Source: Verrucomicrobiota bacterium (lineage in GTDB: Bacteria; Verrucomicrobiota; Verrucomicrobiia; Opitutales; Opitutaceae). From it: DNA of 37,019 nt. The stretch is from positions 1 through 37,019 of the forward strand of contig JAFAAS010000176.1 of the NCBI GenBank assembly GCA_023426435.1, read 5' to 3'. How positions within the stretch are numbered: the first letter of the stretch is position 1; each line of letters starts with the position of its first letter. The notes beneath the pieces are model-generated. The model did not search any database. It worked only from the letters and a program-made list of their open reading frames with translations, and was not told the DNA's origin. Made by a program: the position numbers and the translations under genes. Below are positions 8,434-16,951 of the stretch, piece by piece.

Positions 8434-10578
8434 ATGAAGACCGAAGATTTTGTTCCGACGCGGGTGAGTCCGCAGGTGGCGACGCGCCGGCGCACGCGGG
8501 TGGCGGGTTTGGTGGCGGCGCTCACGGCGCCGGCGGTGGCGCTGATGGCGGATCTGCACTGGTATTCGGGATTCGATTTCTGGAAGGCGGTGCATCTGGT
8601 CCTGTTTGCAATCCTGTTTGCGCTGATCGCGTTTGGCGCGGTGCAGGCGGCGATCGGGTTTTGGTTGCGCGGACGCGGCGGCGACGAGTTTGAGATCGGG
8701 CGGACGATCGATCCGGACGATCGCTCGATCATGTATGCGCCGACGGCGGTGGTAATGCCGATTTGCAATGAGGATGTGCGTCGGGTGTTCGAGGGGTTGC
8801 GCACGATTTACGGGTCGGTGGAGGCGGACGGGCAGCTCGCGAATTGCGAGTTCTTTGTGTTGAGCGATTCGACGGATCCGAATCGTTGGGTGGAGGAGGA
8901 GGCCGCGTGGTTGTCGCTCGTGCAGAAACTGGATGCGCACGGGAAGATTTTTTATCGGAAGCGTCGGGTGGGGATTAACAAGAAGGCGGGGAACATCGCA
9001 GACTTCTGCAAACGCTGGGGCAGTCGTTATCGTTACATGGTGGTGCTGGATGCGGACAGCATCATGAACGGCGAAGCGGTGGCGAAGCTGGTGCGGCTGA
9101 TGGAGCGGAACCCGCGGGTCGGTTTGATTCAGGCGGTGCCGTCGCTGGTGAATGGGACGACGATCCTGGCGCGCGTGCAGCAGTTCGCGAGCAGGCTATA
9201 TGGCGGGATCTTTGCGGCGGGGTTGAATTACTGGCAGTTGGGTGAAGCGAATTACTGGGGGCACAATGCGATCATCCGGGTGAAGCCGTTTATCCGGCAT
9301 TGTTCGCTGCCGGAGCTGCCGGGCGACGGGCCCTTTGGCGGGCGGATCTTGAGTCACGATTATGTGGAAGCGGCGTTGATGCGGCGGGCGGGCTGGCAGG
9401 TGTGGCTGGCGGCGGATGTTGCGGGGAATTACGAGGAGTGTCCGGCGACGCTGGTGGATTTCGCGAAACGCGATCGGCGGTGGCTGCAGGGGAACTTGCA
9501 ACATACGCGGTTGATCGTGGCGGGCGGGTTTCACTTGGTGAACCGGCTGCATTTTTTGTTGGGGATTCTGGCGTATGTGGCGTCGCCGCTGTGGTTCGCG
9601 TTCCTGTTGCTCTCGTGTGTGATCGCGTATCGCGAAGTGGGCGCGGCGGCGGCGGGCGGCGTGGAGCATACGTTGCCGTGGAGTTTGGGCGCGCAGTCGA
9701 TCGGGCTGTTTGTGGGGACGCTGGCGTTGTTGTTTTTGCCGAAGGTGCTGGCGTTGCTGGATCTGCGGCGGCGACCGGGCGAGGTGGTGAAATTCGGAGG
9801 GTGGGGACGAATCGTGACGGGCGTGGTGACGGAGACGGTGACGTTTACGTTGATCGCGCCGGTGTTGATGCTGTTTCACACGAAGTTCGTGTTGCTGACG
9901 CTGCTGCGGCAGACGGTCGCGTGGGGGAGTCAGCGACGCGGCGGGGCGGGGGCGTCGGCGTGGGCGGAAGCGGTGGAAGCGCACGCGGGGCAGACGCTGT
10001 TCGGCGTGGCGTTGACGTTGTGGGTGCTGTCGGTGAGCCCGGCGCTGGCGTGGTGGATGTCGCCGCTGCTGGCCGGGATTCTGTTGTCGATTCCGTTGTC
10101 GTATTTGACGGGTGCGGACGACGTGGGGGAAGCGGTGAAACGTAAGGGGATTTTCACTACACCGGAGGAGTCGGCGCCGCCGGTGGTGTTATTGCGACTG
10201 GCGAGTGCGCTGGCGGAGCCGCCGCCGGGACGACCGGTGATGCCGGAGTTGGCGGATCATGGCGGTGTGATGCAGGCGGTGCTCGATCCCTATGTGAATG
10301 CGGCGCACGTGTCGTTGTTGCGCGCGAAAGACGATCGTCCGGCTGCGACGGAGCAGCGACTGGCGGAATTGCGGCGGCGGCTGGTGTTGGAGGGGCCGGA
10401 GGAGTTGGAGCGCGGCGAAATCATGGCGCTGTTGGGCGACGTCGACTCGATGGTGACGCTGCATGAGGAAATCTGGTCGGCACCGGCGGTGCGGCTGGCG
10501 CCGTGGTGGCAGCGGGCGTTGCAGTATTATCAGCTGGTGGCGCTGCCGCCGCAGACGGCGTTTACGCGGGCGGCGTAG
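8434..10578 (+). CDS. opgH: Glucan biosynthesis glucosyltransferase H (osmoregulated periplasmic glucans)
   Basis: A 714-residue GT2-family integral membrane enzyme that polymerises UDP-glucose into beta-glucan and exports it to the periplasm. Similarity to E. coli OpgH/MdoH runs along the whole catalytic core: PTAVVMPICNEDVRRVFEGL, RVGINKKAGNIADFCKRWGS, MVVLDADSIMNGE (the DxD-like metal site), LGEANYWGHNAIIRVKPFI, LSHDYVEAALMRRAGWQVW and the acceptor-site motif KRDRRWLQGNLQ. Transmembrane helices lie near the start and in the C-terminal half. It lacks the long cytoplasmic N-terminal extension of E. coli OpgH (847 residues). The usual partner OpgG is absent from this window. OPGs accumulate at low osmolarity, which fits the neighbouring trehalose/maltose genes. 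Confidence 0.95.
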   Translation: MKTEDFVPTRVSPQVATRRRTRVAGLVAALTAPAVALMADLHWYSGFDFWKAVHLVLFAILFALIAFGAVQAAIGFWLRGRGGDEFEIGRTIDPDDRSIMYAPTAVVMPICNEDVRRVFEGLRTIYGSVEADGQLANCEFFVLSDSTDPNRWVEEEAAWLSLVQKLDAHGKIFYRKRRVGINKKAGNIADFCKRWGSRYRYMVVLDADSIMNGEAVAKLVRLMERNPRVGLIQAVPSLVNGTTILARVQQFASRLYGGIFAAGLNYWQLGEANYWGHNAIIRVKPFIRHCSLPELPGDGPFGGRILSHDYVEAALMRRAGWQVWLAADVAGNYEECPATLVDFAKRDRRWLQGNLQHTRLIVAGGFHLVNRLHFLLGILAYVASPLWFAFLLLSCVIAYREVGAAAAGGVEHTLPWSLGAQSIGLFVGTLALLFLPKVLALLDLRRRPGEVVKFGGWGRIVTGVVTETVTFTLIAPVLMLFHTKFVLLTLLRQTVAWGSQRRGGAGASAWAEAVEAHAGQTLFGVALTLWVLSVSPALAWWMSPLLAGILLSIPLSYLTGADDVGEAVKRKGIFTTPEESAPPVVLLRLASALAEPPPGRPVMPELADHGGVMQAVLDPYVNAAHVSLLRAKDDRPAATEQRLAELRRRLVLEGPEELERGEIMALLGDVDSMVTLHEEIWSAPAVRLAPWWQRALQYYQLVALPPQTAFTRAA

Positions 10579-10796
10579 ATTAACGGCGGCGGTGGGATGC
10601 GCCGAGCGCGCGCGGGTTTTGCTAGGAGAGTGGAAGCGGGCCGGCGGGTGTGGCGGCATGACGCATGCGATGATTCCCCGAAGAAGGTGTCGGAGACTGA
10701 CCGTGGCGAAACGCTTTAGAGCGGAAGCCGGGGAGAGGCGGAGGCTTTGGCGGCGGCGACGCCGAACCCGGGATTTGCGCGGGTGTCGGTCCGCGC
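10579..10796. other. Intergenic gap between opgH and the small beta-rich gene
   Basis: 218 bp without a convincing gene. There is no terminator with a T-run and no clear promoter hexamer pair. It contains the partial palindrome GCGAAACGCTTTAGAGCG near 10706-10723. The gap is long enough to hold a promoter for the glgE operon. Confidence 0.5.
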
Positions 10797-11261
10797 ATGA
10801 TCAAGCGGAAGATCGGCGAGGAGCCGCGGCCCGAGCAGGCGAAGCCTGAATGGCTGCCGCTCGAGCGGATCGCGGAGGTGGAAATCACTTCGGAGGAAGT
10901 CACGCATCCGATCGAGGCGGCGCTCGCGGGAAGCGGAGCGGGATGGCGCGCGGCGAGTCCGGGCGAACAGACGATCCGGCTGTTGTTTCCGCAGCCGCAG
11001 CCGGTGAGACGCGTGCGAATCGCGGTCGACGAAGCGGAGCGCGCGCGAACGCAGGAGTTTGTGCTGCGTGCGTTCACGGCGGGGGGGCTTTGGCGCGAGG
11101 TGGCGCGGCAGCAGTTCAACTTCAGTCCCGCGGGGGCGACGGAGGAGCGCGAGGAGTATCGCGTGGAGTTGCCGGAAGTGTCGGCGTTGGAGCTGCGAAT
11201 CCGGCCGGACATCGGTGGAGGCGAGGCGCGCGCATCGCTCCGGGAGCTGCGGGTGGGCTGA
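10797..11261 (+). CDS. Small beta-rich protein, possibly F5/8 type C-like sandwich, upstream of glgE
   Basis: A 154-residue soluble protein without signal peptide. The pattern of alternating strands (TIRLLFPQPQPVRRVRIAVD, EFVLRAFTAGGLWREVARQQ, EEYRVELPEVSALELRIRPD, ASLRELRVG) resembles a discoidin / F5/8 type C jelly-roll that often binds sugars, but I cannot confirm the family by eye. It ends 2 bp before the glgE ATG, so the two are translated from one message and probably coupled. Its place between a glucan synthase and GlgE suggests a role with alpha-glucan or maltose-1-phosphate enzymes. That is inference from position. Confidence 0.75.
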   Translation: MIKRKIGEEPRPEQAKPEWLPLERIAEVEITSEEVTHPIEAALAGSGAGWRAASPGEQTIRLLFPQPQPVRRVRIAVDEAERARTQEFVLRAFTAGGLWREVARQQFNFSPAGATEEREEYRVELPEVSALELRIRPDIGGGEARASLRELRVG

Positions 11262-11263
11262 CG

Positions 11264-13273
11264 ATGAGCACGATGTCACAAATTCCGGATACGTTCGACG
11301 GCCGCCGGCGGACCCTGATTGAAAACGTGACGCCGCAGATCGACGGCGGGCGGTATCCAATAAAGCGATGCGTGGGCGAGGACGTGGTGGTGGAAGCGGA
11401 TGTGTTTGCGGATGGGCACGACGCGGTCGCGGCGGTGGTGCACTTCAAGGCGGAGAGCGACGCGGAGTGGCGCGAGGTGGAAATGCACGCGCTCGGAAAC
11501 GATCGTTGGCGGGCGTCCTTCGCGATCGAGCGACAAGGGCGGTATCGTTACACGGTGGAAGGCTGGGTGGATCACTTCCGGTCGTGGCAGCGCGATTTCG
11601 ACAAGAAAGTCGCGGCGGAGCAGGAGGTGGGGATCGATCTGTTGGTGGGCGCGGAGCTGGCGCGGGTGGCGGCGCAGAAAGCGCCGGAGCCGGATCGCGC
11701 GATGTTGGAGAAATGGGTGAGTGAATTGGCGGAGGACGAGACGGAGGCGCGGATCGAAAAGGCGAGGGACCCGGTGATGCGGGCGCTGATGTTGCGTTAT
11801 CCGGATCGGTCGCTGGCCACGCGATTCGACCGGGAGCTGGTGGTTTGGGCGGAGCCGGTGCGCGCGCGCTATGGCGCGTGGTATGAGCTTTTCCCGCGAT
11901 CGGCGGGCTCGGACGGGAAGCGGCATGGCACGCTGCGCGACGTCGAGGCGCAATTGCCGCGGATTGCGGAGATGGGTTTCGACGTGTTGTATCTGCCGCC
12001 GATTCATCCCATCGGCTGGGCGTATCGCAAAGGACGCAACAACTCGACGGAAGCGCGACCCGACGATCCCGGCAGTCCGTGGGGAATTGGCGCGCAGGAA
12101 GGCGGGCATAAATCGATTCATCCGCAGCTCGGCACGCTGGCGGATTTCAAGCGGCTCGTGGCGGCGGCGGCGGCGTTGCAGATCGAGATCGCGCTCGATA
12201 TCGCGCTGCAGTGTTCGCCGGATCATCCGTATGTGCGGGAGCATCCGGAGTGGTTCAAGCGGCGGCCGGACGGCTCGATTCAATACGCCGAGAATCCGCC
12301 GAAGAAGTATCAGGATATTTATCCCTTCGATTTCGAGACGCCGGCCTGGCGCGAGTTGTGGGCGGAAGCGAAGAGCGTGATCGAGTTTTGGGTGGAGCAA
12401 GGCGTGACGATTTTTCGCGTCGATAATCCGCACACGAAGGCGTTCCCCTTCTGGGAGTGGTGCATCGGCGAACTGAAGAAACGCCGGCCGGAGCTGATTT
12501 TTTTGTCGGAGGCGTTCACGCGTCCGAAGGTGAAATACAATCTCGCGAAGCTCGGGTTCACGCAGTCCTACAATTATTTCCCCTGGCGCAACACGAGCGA
12601 GGAACTGCGGACGTATTTGACGGAGCTGACGCGGACGGAAGTGCGGGAATTTTTCCGGCCGAGCTTGTGGCCGAACACGCCGGATATCTTGCCGCAAGCG
12701 CTGCAGTTTGGCGGGCGACCGGCGTTCATGTCGCGTTTCGTTTTGGCTGCGACGCGCGGAGCGAGTTACGGAATTTACGGGCCGGCGGATGAGCTTTGTG
12801 TGAACGCGCCCTTCAAGGCTGGTGGCGAGGAGTATCTCGATTCGGAGAAATACGAGATCAAGGCGTGGGATTTGAACCGGCCGGATTCGTTGCAGCCCTT
12901 GATTGCGCGGGTGAATGCGATCCGGCGGGAGAATCCAGCGCTGCACAGCAATGAACGGCTGACGTTTCATGGGACGGACAACCCGCAGTTGCTGGCTTAC
13001 AGCAAGCGGACCGCGGATCGGGAGAATATCATTTTGACGGTGGTGAACCTGGATCCTCACCACGCGCAGGAGGCGCGGACGCGATTGGATCTGCGGGAGC
13101 TCGGCATCGAAGAAACGGATACGTTTCAGGTGCACGATTTGTTGACCGGATCGCGTTATCTTTGGCGCGGCGCGGAGAACTTTGTGCGGCTGGATCCGCA
13201 GCAGGTGCCGGCGGCGATCTTCCGGCTGAGGCGGCGGGTGAGGTCGGAGCAGGATTTCGATTATTTCATGTGA
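11264..13273 (+). CDS. glgE: Alpha-1,4-glucan:maltose-1-phosphate maltosyltransferase GlgE
   Basis: A 669-residue GH13_3 enzyme that transfers maltosyl units from alpha-maltose-1-phosphate to the non-reducing end of alpha-1,4-glucan. The N-terminal beta-sandwich (DVVVEADVFADGHDAVAAVV) is followed by the catalytic barrel, with YLPPIHPIGWAYRKGRNNS and GSPWGIGAQEGGHKSIHP typical of GlgE. The nucleophile is Asp387 in FRVDNPHTK, the acid/base is Glu416 in FLSEAFTRPK, and Asp474 in WPNTPDI is the likely third carboxylate. The 29-residue nucleophile-acid spacing matches Streptomyces GlgE (394/423). Length is normal. I chose the ATG at 11264, 2 bp after the preceding stop; the ATG at 11273 is an alternative. 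TreS-Mak, which supplies its substrate, follows 11 bp downstream. Confidence 0.96.
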   Translation: MSTMSQIPDTFDGRRRTLIENVTPQIDGGRYPIKRCVGEDVVVEADVFADGHDAVAAVVHFKAESDAEWREVEMHALGNDRWRASFAIERQGRYRYTVEGWVDHFRSWQRDFDKKVAAEQEVGIDLLVGAELARVAAQKAPEPDRAMLEKWVSELAEDETEARIEKARDPVMRALMLRYPDRSLATRFDRELVVWAEPVRARYGAWYELFPRSAGSDGKRHGTLRDVEAQLPRIAEMGFDVLYLPPIHPIGWAYRKGRNNSTEARPDDPGSPWGIGAQEGGHKSIHPQLGTLADFKRLVAAAAALQIEIALDIALQCSPDHPYVREHPEWFKRRPDGSIQYAENPPKKYQDIYPFDFETPAWRELWAEAKSVIEFWVEQGVTIFRVDNPHTKAFPFWEWCIGELKKRRPELIFLSEAFTRPKVKYNLAKLGFTQSYNYFPWRNTSEELRTYLTELTRTEVREFFRPSLWPNTPDILPQALQFGGRPAFMSRFVLAATRGASYGIYGPADELCVNAPFKAGGEEYLDSEKYEIKAWDLNRPDSLQPLIARVNAIRRENPALHSNERLTFHGTDNPQLLAYSKRTADRENIILTVVNLDPHHAQEARTRLDLRELGIEETDTFQVHDLLTGSRYLWRGAENFVRLDPQQVPAAIFRLRRRVRSEQDFDYFM

Positions 13274-13284
13274 CCCCTTTTGCG

Positions 13285-16200
13285 ATGAACGATCCTCAAC
13301 CCAGCCGACGAACTCCGGACCGAAATGCCGACATGGTCGACATGCCACTCGCTCACGCTCGTAGCTACATGGCTACGGGCGTGCCGAAGCCGAATACGAC
13401 GCATTCGTCGGAGCCGCTGTGGTATCGCAACGCGGTGATTTATCAGGCGCACGTGCGGTCGTTTTACGACAGTGACGGGAATGGCATCGGCGATTTCCGC
13501 GGGCTGACGCAGAAACTCGATTATCTGCAGGACCTCGGGATTTCGGCGGTGTGGTTGTTGCCGTTTTATCCGTCGCCGCTGCGCGACGACGGCTACGACA
13601 TCGCGGATTATTATGCGATCAACCCGATTTACGGGACGCTGGACGATTTCAAGGAGTTCCTGGATCAGGCGCATCGGCGATCGCTGCGGGTGATCACGGA
13701 GCTGGTGATCAATCACACCTCCGACCAGCATCCCTGGTTTCAACGCGCGCGGCGGGCGGCGCCGGGCAGTGTGGAGCGGGATTATTACGTGTGGAGCGAG
13801 ACGAATGAAAAATATCGCGATGCGAGGATCATCTTCCGGGATTTCGAGACGTCGAACTGGGCGTGGGATCCGGTGGCGCGCGCGTATTACTGGCATCGTT
13901 TTTATTCGCATCAGCCGGATCTGAATTTCGACAACCCGGTGGTGCATGAGGAGATCGTGCGCGTGCTGGATTTCTGGTTGCAGATGGGTGTGGATGGGCT
14001 GCGGCTCGATGCGATCCCGTATCTTTACGAACGCGAAGGGACGGACTGCGAAAACCTGCCGGAAACGCATGCGTATTTGAAGACGCTGCGAAAGCACGTG
14101 GACGAAAAATACGGCGATCGGATGTTGCTGGCGGAGGCGAATCAGTGGCCGGAGGACGCGGTGAAGTATTTCGGGGAAGGACGCGGGGACGAGTGTCACA
14201 TGGCGTTTCATTTTCCGTTGATGCCGCGGCTGTTCATGTCGGTGCGGATGGAGGACCGGACGCCGATCCTGGACATCCTGTCGCAGACCCCGCCGATTCC
14301 CGAGACCTGCCAGTGGGCGATGTTCTTGCGGAATCACGACGAGCTGACGCTCGAGATGGTGACGGAGGAAGAGCGGGACTACATGTATCGCATGTATGCG
14401 GCCGACCAGCGGGCGCGGATCAATCTTGGCATCAGGCGGAGATTGGCGCCGCTGTTGAACAACGACCGGCGGCGTATCGAATTATTGAATGCGCTGCTCC
14501 TCTCGATGCCGGGGACGCCGGTGATTTATTACGGCGACGAGATCGGGATGGGGGACAACATCTACCTGGGCGATCGCAACGGCGTGCGGACGCCGATGCA
14601 TTGGAGCTCGGACAAGAATGCGGGATTCTCGCGGGCGAATCCGCAGAGCCTTTATCTGCCGATCATCCTGGATCCGGAGTATCACTATGAGGCGGTGAAC
14701 GTGGAGGCGCAGCAGAGCAATCCCAGTTCGCTGTTCTGGTGGACGAAGCGGATCCTTGGCGTGAGGGCTCGCTGGCCGGCGCTGGGTCGGGGGACGATCA
14801 AGTTCCTGCAGCCGGACAATCGGAAGATCCTGATGTTTGTGCGGGAATACGAAGGGCAGAAGGTGCTCGTCGTGGCGAATCTCTCGCGTCATGCGCAAGC
14901 GCTCACGGTCGATCTGGCGGAGTTCAAAGGTTACGCGCCGGTGGATATTTTCGGGCGGGCAAAGTTTCCGGCGATTGCGGATGGCGAGTATGGACTGACG
15001 ATCAACGCGCACGGATTTTTCTGGTTCGCATTGGAGCCGGTGGGGGCGGATGAGAAAGGCGCGGCGGCGCTGCCGGACTCGTTGGCCGATTTGCCGGCTT
15101 TGCAGGTGGGCGAGGATTGGACGACGATGCTGCGGGGACAGGCGGCGCGTCCGGTGACGGAAGTGCTGGCGAACTATATTCAGCAGCGCCGTTGGTATGG
15201 AGGGAAAGCGCGGGAACTGCGCGGTATTGAAATTGCGGATGCGATCGAAGTGGCGACGGCGCGCGGACGGGCGTTTCTGATGTTGTTGAATGCGGATTAT
15301 GCGACCGGCGATCCGGAGGTGTATGTGTTGCCGCTGGCGTATGCGCCGCCGGGCGAAGCGGAGGGCAGATTGCGCGAGCACCCGGCCTCGGCGATCGCGC
15401 GGGTGCCGCGCGAGCCGGATGGCGACGCGCTGATTTTCGACGGGATGGCGGATCCGGCGTTTCCGCGCGCGCTGCTCGATGCGATGGAGAAAGGCGCGAC
15501 GTTGAAAGGGCTGGCGGGGGACCTGGTGATGCGGCCGACGGGGGCGTTCGAGGCGCTGTGCGGGCCGGACTGCGGGGAAATATCGCCGCTGCTTTCGAAA
15601 GCGGAGCACAGCAATACGGCGGTGGTTTTTGCGGATCGTTTCCTGTTCAAGTTGTTTCGACGGCCGGAGCCGGGGATCAATCCCGACGTCGAGGTGATGA
15701 GCTATCTGACGCAGCGACAGTTTGCGCATGTGCCGACGCTCGGAGGATCGATGGAGTATCGCACGACGGCCAGCGTGCGCAGCCTGGGAATTCTTACGCA
15801 GTTTATCGTCGGGGCGCGCGACGGCTGGGACTACACGCTTGATGCACTGGAGAGGTATTTCGATCGCGTGCTCCTCTTCGTGGAAGAAGGACGCGGATGC
15901 GATCTTCCGGAGGAGACCCTGCTGGAGTTGGCGAATCGCGAGCCGGAGCACGCGACGATCGAGGCGGTCGGCACGTATTTGGAAGCGGCGCGGAAGCTTG
16001 GCGAGCGCACGGCGGAGCTGCACAAGACGCTTGGAGGGAGCGGCGAGCCTGACTTTGCGCCGGAGGCGTTTTCGCCGCATTACCAGCGCTCGTTGTATCA
16101 ATCGATGCGCAATCTGGTGATGGAGAATTTCGAGCTGTTGCGCCGTCGGATGCGGACGCTGCCGGCGGAATTGCAGGCGGATGCGGCGGCGGTGTTGGCG

Positions 16201-16746
16201 GTGCAGGATGAGGTGCTGGACCGTTACAAGCTGGTTTACACGGAGCGCCTCGATGCGAAGCGGATTCGCGTGCACGGGGACTATCATTTGGGCCAGGTGC
16301 TTTCGACGGGCACGGATTTCGTGATCTTGGATTTCGAAGGGGAGCCGGCGCGCGCGCTGAGCACGCGGAGGTTGAAGCGGTCGCCGATCAGCGACGTCGC
16401 GGGAATGGTGCGGTCGTTCAATTATGCGGCGCACACCGCGTTGGAGTCGCTGGCGGCGCGGGGATTGTTGACGGCGGAGAATCGCGATGGCGCGGCGGCC
16501 TGGTCGGCGTATTGGCGGCGCTGGGTGAGCGCGACCTTCGTGCGCGCTTATCTTGAAACGATGCGCGGATCGGCGTTGTTGCCGAAAGAACGGGAGCAGC
16601 TCGAAGTGTTGTTGAACGCGTATCTGATCGACAAGGCGGTGTATGAACTCGGCTACGAGTTGAACAATCGGCCGACGTGGCTCGGCATTCCGTTTGAGGG
16701 AATCTTGCGGCTGGTGAAGAAGACGGCGCCTGTGGTGACGGAGTGA
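13285..16746 (+). CDS. treS: Trehalose synthase-maltokinase fusion (TreS-Mak/Pep2)
   Basis: A 1153-residue bifunctional protein. Residues about 45-585 are a GH13_16 trehalose synthase that interconverts trehalose and maltose: nucleophile Asp242 in LRLDAIPY, acid/base Glu284 in LAEANQWPE and Asp352 in LRNHDELT, with the same 42-residue first spacing as mycobacterial TreS. Residues about 620-1150 are a maltokinase of the aminoglycoside-phosphotransferase fold: QQRRWYGGKAREL at its start, catalytic Asp999 in VHGDYHLGQ and metal-binding Asp1016 in ILDFEGEP. Together they make maltose-1-phosphate for GlgE, the gene before. The first 45 residues are a low-complexity leader containing a DNA palindrome (13354-13383), so the ATG at 13285 is not certain; in-frame ATGs follow at 13333, 13342 and 13369. 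Confidence 0.95.
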   Translation: MNDPQPSRRTPDRNADMVDMPLAHARSYMATGVPKPNTTHSSEPLWYRNAVIYQAHVRSFYDSDGNGIGDFRGLTQKLDYLQDLGISAVWLLPFYPSPLRDDGYDIADYYAINPIYGTLDDFKEFLDQAHRRSLRVITELVINHTSDQHPWFQRARRAAPGSVERDYYVWSETNEKYRDARIIFRDFETSNWAWDPVARAYYWHRFYSHQPDLNFDNPVVHEEIVRVLDFWLQMGVDGLRLDAIPYLYEREGTDCENLPETHAYLKTLRKHVDEKYGDRMLLAEANQWPEDAVKYFGEGRGDECHMAFHFPLMPRLFMSVRMEDRTPILDILSQTPPIPETCQWAMFLRNHDELTLEMVTEEERDYMYRMYAADQRARINLGIRRRLAPLLNNDRRRIELLNALLLSMPGTPVIYYGDEIGMGDNIYLGDRNGVRTPMHWSSDKNAGFSRANPQSLYLPIILDPEYHYEAVNVEAQQSNPSSLFWWTKRILGVRARWPALGRGTIKFLQPDNRKILMFVREYEGQKVLVVANLSRHAQALTVDLAEFKGYAPVDIFGRAKFPAIADGEYGLTINAHGFFWFALEPVGADEKGAAALPDSLADLPALQVGEDWTTMLRGQAARPVTEVLANYIQQRRWYGGKARELRGIEIADAIEVATARGRAFLMLLNADYATGDPEVYVLPLAYAPPGEAEGRLREHPASAIARVPREPDGDALIFDGMADPAFPRALLDAMEKGATLKGLAGDLVMRPTGAFEALCGPDCGEISPLLSKAEHSNTAVVFADRFLFKLFRRPEPGINPDVEVMSYLTQRQFAHVPTLGGSMEYRTTASVRSLGILTQFIVGARDGWDYTLDALERYFDRVLLFVEEGRGCDLPEETLLELANREPEHATIEAVGTYLEAARKLGERTAELHKTLGGSGEPDFAPEAFSPHYQRSLYQSMRNLVMENFELLRRRMRTLPAELQADAAAVLAVQDEVLDRYKLVYTERLDAKRIRVHGDYHLGQVLSTGTDFVILDFEGEPARALSTRRLKRSPISDVAGMVRSFNYAAHTALESLAARGLLTAENRDGAAAWSAYWRRWVSATFVRAYLETMRGSALLPKEREQLEVLLNAYLIDKAVYELGYELNNRPTWLGIPFEGILRLVKKTAPVVTE
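13354..13383 (+). repeat. 30-bp imperfect palindrome within the treS leader
   Basis: CACGCTCGTAGC (13354-13365), loop TACATG, GCTACGGGCGTG (13372-13383): 11 of 12 positions pair. It encodes part of the non-conserved N-terminal leader of TreS-Mak, so it either entered the coding sequence or lies just upstream of the true start, where it could act as a leader hairpin. Confidence 0.75.
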
Positions 16747-16749
16747 GGC

Positions 16750-16951
16750 TCTAAGCTCCAAGATCCAAGCTCCAAGATCCAGAGAAGGTTCAAATTCCAA
16801 GTTTTAACATCGCCCGCGAGCGGGCTCCTACAAGGGGGGGCGCTTTTCTGCGGGGTCGGGAGACCCCGCCCTACAACGGACAGTAGCGCTCTTGTTTTCG
16901 GACTAGCGGGATTTGGTGCTTCTCTGGAGCTTGGTGCTCGGAGCTTGGTGT
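16750..16951. repeat. Composite fold-back repeat, copy 1 (inverted heptamer arrays enclosing two hairpins)
   Basis: Left end: five 7-bp units of the TCCAAGA/TCCAAGC type at 16750-16784. Right end: the inverse type (CTGGAGC, TTGGTGC and so on) at 16924-16951. Between them lie two perfect hairpins: GCCCGCGAGCGGGC (16812-16825) and the GCGGGGTC stem with GGGA loop (16850-16869). Each is followed by CCTACAA. The right end forms the last codons of the YihY-family gene. No transposase is present. Confidence 0.85.

Noticed and set aside
10850..11263. N-terminal extension of glgE
   Set aside because: It overlaps the 154-residue upstream gene in another frame and is Gly/Ala/Arg-rich with no GlgE similarity.
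14482..16800. Long open frames opposite treS-mak (772 codons), glgE (690), the TPR gene (537) and eno (467)
   Set aside because: They are antisense shadows of strongly conserved genes in GC-rich DNA; their translations are Arg/Pro/His- or Gly/Asp/Val-rich with no domain.
16750..16951. Composite element as an insertion sequence
   Set aside because: Its ends are inverted but there is no transposase frame inside, and the interior holds only short hairpins.
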